Source: Deltaproteobacteria bacterium
GTDB lineage: Bacteria > Myxococcota_A > Polyangia > GCA-2747355
Assembly (NCBI GenBank): GCA_020633415.1
Contig: JACKDQ010000002.1
Coordinates: 682,001 to 746,000 of the forward strand
DNA length: 64,000 nt
Reading direction: 5' to 3'
A model generated the notes under the pieces. It ran no database searches. It saw only the letters and a list, made by a program, of their open reading frames with translations, and had not been told where the DNA came from. The position numbers were made by a program, and so were the translations under genes. Shown piece by piece: positions 61,029 to 64,000 of the stretch; the stretch's first letter is position 1; every line of letters begins with the position of its first letter.

Positions 61029-61526
61029 GTGCGCCAGCGTCCCAACGTCCCAACCAACAACGCCATCGCACAAGCCGCTCGCCATGGCGATACCCGCCGC
61101 CTGGCCAAGATGCTGGTCGAAGTCTCAGACGAGCTTCGCGAGCATCCCGGCGACATCAGTCGCTGGGTCCAACTCGCCGAGCTCTTGGCCTACATCTCGC
61201 GGCCCGACGAAGCGGTGATCCTTTACAACGCGCTGGCTCAGCGCTACGCCCACCAAGACGACTTCCCCCAAGCCGCGATGCTCTGTCGGCGCGCATTGAC
61301 CCTCGACGAACATCACCACCCGAGCCGACGCCTGCTGGCCGCCGTCGAGGCCCGTCGCCTCACGCGGCGAGCCAAACAATCGCTGCAGGTCGACCGCGTC
61401 GACGGCTGCTGGGTCGTCGAGCCGCCCAAGTTACCCCCGCGACGCGCGCGTCGACCGAAAACAGTAACGCCGTTGCCGCCAGGCCCAACGGTATGCGTGC
61501 GACGGCCAGGACGCCAAATCTCCTAG
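61029..61526 (+). CDS. TPR-like protein
   Basis: A 165-residue soluble protein. The first 110 residues are helical with TPR-like pairs (WVQLAELLAYISRPDEAVILYNALAQRYA, then FPQAAMLCRRALTLDEHHHPSRRLLA). The rest is a basic, Pro-rich tail. TPRs bind protein partners; which one is unknown. The start is GTG at 61029 with AAGGAA before it. It stands alone between two lipoprotein-type genes. Confidence 0.7.
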   Translation: MRQRPNVPTNNAIAQAARHGDTRRLAKMLVEVSDELREHPGDISRWVQLAELLAYISRPDEAVILYNALAQRYAHQDDFPQAAMLCRRALTLDEHHHPSRRLLAAVEARRLTRRAKQSLQVDRVDGCWVVEPPKLPPRRARRPKTVTPLPPGPTVCVRRPGRQIS

Positions 61527-61636
61527 CTTCGCCTCTTGGCTATTTTGCGCAGTGACAGCTCGCCGCACGCCATGCTAGCTAGCGGGGTGCGGGCGGAGTG
61601 CGGTTGCCAGAGGCCCGATGTCTTTAGAGGTATGCG

Positions 61637-62614
61637 TTGTCTTGCTGGCTTTGGGCTCTCTTTCTAGCGTTGCCGGTGGCCTCCGCCGACGGAGCGACAC
61701 GGCCGCAGCGTGAGCGCACGGTCAGCTTGGAATTTCACGTACCGACCACCGTCGAGGGCTGTCCCCGACCGGACGACGTCAGGCGAGCCGTCGCCGCACG
61801 GCTCGGCTACGTTCCGTTCCGGCCACAGAGCGCAACGGTTGTCATCGCCCACATCAAAAGAAACGGCCGCGGTTTGCGCGGTTTCGTCGCCCTGCGGCGT
61901 CGCGATGGGACGCTCGCCGGCCAACGGCAACTCGCGTCTTCGACCGGTGATTGCCGAGAGTTAGCTGCCGCGCTCGAGCTAGCGGTGAGCATCGCGATCG
62001 ACCCGCTGATCTTGCTGAGGCCTAGCCCGCGCAATCAAGGCCCGACCCGCCAAAAAGCGCCGCACACCGCACCAAGCAACAACTCAAGGCCGTTTCGCCA
62101 TCAGCGCGATGGACGGCCCGGCCTTGGGCCGCCGCGTTTCGAGTTCGGTAGCGGGCTGCTGGTCGGTGTCGGTGTATTGCCTCATCCAAACCTTGGGCTG
62201 ACGCTGCATGCTTCGCTCGATTGGCAGCGTTTCTCTCTCGTCCTGCAAGGTCGTGCGGATCTACCGGCATCGAAGTCCATCGGCAGCGGTCGCGTGGAAG
62301 CATCGCTCTACAGCGGATCACTTGCCCCTTGCCTAAAGCGCGATCCGCTGCTCTTGTGCGGCGTCGTCGCCTTCGGCGCGCTACGCGGGCGCGGTGTCGA
62401 TTTGCTCGAAAGCGCCCAAGATACGACGCTGTTTGCTGGCGTCGGCGTGCGCGGCGGCGTGCGCTGGCACTTGGGAAGGCGCTGGGTGATCAACCTACAA
62501 TTGGAGCCGATCGCTGCGCTTTCGCGGACCACCTTGCGGGTCAACCAACGCGAACTTTGGACGACACCTCCGCTCTCGCTGAGCATCGGGGGAACCTTGG
62601 GCTGTTCACTTTGA
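61637..62614 (+). CDS. Hypothetical exported protein, outer-membrane-like
   Basis: A 325-residue protein with a signal peptide (cleavage near ASADG). The first half has VSLEFHVPTTVEGCPRPDDVRRAVAARLGY and RELAAALELAVSIAIDPL, a pattern seen in Myxococcota proteins next to ECF sigma factors. The second half alternates hydrophobic and polar residues with many Gly and Leu (FGSGLLVGVGVLP, LFAGVGVRGGVRWHLG), as in a small beta barrel. The TTG start has AGAGG upstream and an in-frame stop lies just before it. It is directly upstream of the sigma gene. Confidence 0.65.
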   Translation: MSCWLWALFLALPVASADGATRPQRERTVSLEFHVPTTVEGCPRPDDVRRAVAARLGYVPFRPQSATVVIAHIKRNGRGLRGFVALRRRDGTLAGQRQLASSTGDCRELAAALELAVSIAIDPLILLRPSPRNQGPTRQKAPHTAPSNNSRPFRHQRDGRPGLGPPRFEFGSGLLVGVGVLPHPNLGLTLHASLDWQRFSLVLQGRADLPASKSIGSGRVEASLYSGSLAPCLKRDPLLLCGVVAFGALRGRGVDLLESAQDTTLFAGVGVRGGVRWHLGRRWVINLQLEPIAALSRTTLRVNQRELWTTPPLSLSIGGTLGCSL

Positions 62615-62702
62615 GCGACACGGCGCCTTCGCGTGACGGAACGCAGTTCGCAAAGGCAACTAGGATCAACAGCCGTCGGGCATCACCCTTGCTCGCCGGC
62701 GA

Positions 62703-63248
62703 TTGGAGCACACAGCCTCGGTGACCTCGGCAACCCACAGCGACGCAACGGCACGGCTAGCGCAAATCTTCGAAGACGAAGCCGAATTCGTCTGGCGATT
62801 GCTGCGGCGTCTCGGTGTCGGCGCCGCCGACGCCGAAGACCTGACCCACGAGGTGTTTCTTACCGTATGGCGAAAACTGGAGAGCTACGATACGTCGCGC
62901 CCACTACGACCATGGATCGCCGGCATCGCAGTGCGCATCTGTGCTCGCTTTCGCCGATACGCGCGAAACCGTTACGAGGTCTTGGCCGAGAGCGTGGTCG
63001 AGCACGATCTGACCGCTGGAGCCGAAGAGCAGCTGCACGCATTTCGCTTGCTAACGGAAGTGATGCAACCGCTCGACCTCGAGCGGCGGGCGATCTTCGT
63101 GATGCACGACGTTGAAGGCTGGTCGATGCCGGAGCTGGCAGAAGCCCTAGAGATCCCGCTCAACACCGGCTACTCGCGTCTGCGTCTGGCACGCAAGCAG
63201 GTTGCCGAGGGCATCGCGCGGCTTAGACAGCAAGGAGCCGACCTATGA
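62703..63248 (+). CDS. ECF RNA polymerase sigma factor
   Basis: A 181-residue sigma-70 family factor. Region 2 is visible as FVWRLLRRLGVGAADAEDLTHEVFLTVWRKL and RPWIAGIAVRICARFRRY; region 4 as LDLERRAIFVMHDVEGWSMPELAEALEIPLNTGYSRLRLAR, with the helix-turn-helix. The start is TTG at 62703 or GTG at 62721; neither has a strong ribosome site. The stop overlaps the next gene by ATGA, which suggests a coupled anti-sigma partner. Confidence 0.93.
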   Translation: MEHTASVTSATHSDATARLAQIFEDEAEFVWRLLRRLGVGAADAEDLTHEVFLTVWRKLESYDTSRPLRPWIAGIAVRICARFRRYARNRYEVLAESVVEHDLTAGAEEQLHAFRLLTEVMQPLDLERRAIFVMHDVEGWSMPELAEALEIPLNTGYSRLRLARKQVAEGIARLRQQGADL

Positions 63249-63979
63249 CGATGCGCAACATCGACGAGCTCGACCAGGATCTCCGCGCGTTGGTGGCGAA
63301 GACACGCGAAATCCCGTCGTTGCCTGCCAGTGCCAAGCAGCGCCTGTCGCGCCGGCTAGACCTGACGCTAAGTGGCGTCGTCAGCGCGACGCCCCTCGCT
63401 GATCCTTCGGCAGCGCGACATTTGCCAACGCTGCGTACCGCGCTGCTGTCGGGGGTCTCGCTCGTCGTCGGCATTGCGCTCGGCCTAGTGAGCGCCAATC
63501 TTTGGACCGACAGCGATCAACACCTGCCAAGCACTGCTTCTCAGCATGCCGACGCGTCCGTCGCATACGCTGATGCTTCAGCGAAACGCGACACTGTACC
63601 AACGCGCGACGCCGCGGTGGGTCCAAGAGACAGCCAAGCGGCGGCGCGCCCATTGCGCAAGGCGACCCGCCGAGCGAGCGTTGCAACGCGCACCGCTCGC
63701 GATCAGCGTCTCGCGCACGAGCGCTCGCTGATCGAGATGGCACGATCGGCTTTGGCGCGCGGTGATGCGCCGGCGGCGCTAGAGGCAACCCGACTTCACC
63801 GTCAAGCGTTCGGTCGGACCGGCCAGCTCGGCGAAGAGCGCGAAGCGCTGGCGATCCAAGCGTTGATCAATACCAAACGCTTCGCCGAAGCGCGGCGGCG
63901 AGCCAAGGCATTTTTGCGCAAATATCCCAGGACGTTGCTTCGCCCGCTGATCGAAAAGGCGGCAGCGGCGGTCCGCTAG
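63245..63979 (+). CDS. Membrane protein coupled to the sigma factor, likely anti-sigma or partner
   Basis: A 244-residue protein with one membrane helix (about residues 66-85, TALLSGVSLVVGIALGLVSANLW). The cytoplasmic N-terminus (60 residues) is charged; the Asp/Ala/Arg-rich linker then leads to a C-terminal helical, TPR-like part (LIEMARSALARGDAPAALEATRLH, EALAIQALINTKRFAEARRRAKAFL). This topology fits a sigma-binding N-terminus and a sensor outside. No ZAS zinc motif is seen. Its ATG overlaps the sigma stop codon. Confidence 0.7.
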   Translation: MTMRNIDELDQDLRALVAKTREIPSLPASAKQRLSRRLDLTLSGVVSATPLADPSAARHLPTLRTALLSGVSLVVGIALGLVSANLWTDSDQHLPSTASQHADASVAYADASAKRDTVPTRDAAVGPRDSQAAARPLRKATRRASVATRTARDQRLAHERSLIEMARSALARGDAPAALEATRLHRQAFGRTGQLGEEREALAIQALINTKRFAEARRRAKAFLRKYPRTLLRPLIEKAAAAVR

Positions 63980-64000
63980 GGCGATTTCGGTGACGGAAGA

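Noticed and set aside
1..64000. CRISPR, prophage, transposon or integron
   Set aside because: No repeat-spacer array, integrase, transposase, or terminal inverted repeats are visible; the gene content reads as core and lineage-specific chromosome.

Overview
The window is gene-dense, GC-rich bacterial chromosome with about 58 protein genes on both strands and no rRNA, tRNA, CRISPR array, prophage or insertion sequence that I can see. The style points to a Myxococcota-like (former Deltaproteobacteria) organism: many lipoproteins with Asp/Ala/Gly-rich linkers after the lipidated Cys, a VWA protein with thrombospondin type-3 calcium repeats, a lipoprotein serpin, a Tat-exported intradiol dioxygenase, an AidB-like acyl-CoA dehydrogenase and a multihaem class III cytochrome. 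The assignment is by character of the genes only; no species is claimed.

Layout. 1-7.1 kb: leuS (3' end cut by the window edge), a HIT hydrolase, a small membrane protein, a MerR/B12-binding-type regulator, a GST-like protein and a HAD-IG 5'-nucleotidase. 7.1-11.5 kb: the VWA/TSP3 surface protein, an unknown protein, a YfcG-like GST and an acetyltransferase. 11.5-21.9 kb: one long minus-strand run, ccoNO-ccoQ-ccoP-ccoG-ccoH-safE-ccoI-ccoS, which encodes the cbb3 terminal oxidase with its copper and haem assembly factors, followed by a deacetylase-like secreted protein and the acetyltransferase. 22-29.7 kb: a RecQ-type helicase with histone-like tails, a tetrahaem cytochrome, a parvulin lipoprotein, the AidB-like dehydrogenase and a VanY-like peptidase. 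29.7-37 kb: a PhoB/PhoR-type two-component pair, a PilZ protein, a ChaN-like lipoprotein with a TetR regulator, and a FadL-type porin paired with a LysR regulator. 37-45 kb: dioxygenase, serpin, secreted proteins, enoyl-CoA hydratase, dihydroorotase, YjbQ.

45.1-48 kb holds what I consider the most interesting unit: a hemerythrin gene divergent from a TetR protein that carries two C-terminal DUF2249 domains, translationally coupled to a NnrS-like multispan haem/NO-type membrane protein, with a 16-bp palindrome between the divergent starts. It looks like a nitrosative or oxygen-stress module in which sensor and repressor are fused. 50.7-53.9 kb holds a second unusual unit: a RecA/KaiC-like ATPase with eight perfect MQPGM repeats whose stop codon overlaps the start of an ATP-dependent DNA ligase with a large N-terminal domain.

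54-64 kb: a gamma-glutamylcyclotransferase-like protein, ftsK with a repeat-bearing leader, an OmpA-type lipoprotein, an O-methyltransferase, a Cys-rich repeat lipoprotein, a TPR protein, and an outer-membrane-like protein upstream of an ECF sigma factor and its coupled membrane partner (likely anti-sigma or FecR-like). Coding is tight: several gene pairs overlap by ATGA, and four convergent pairs end on a shared CTAG.
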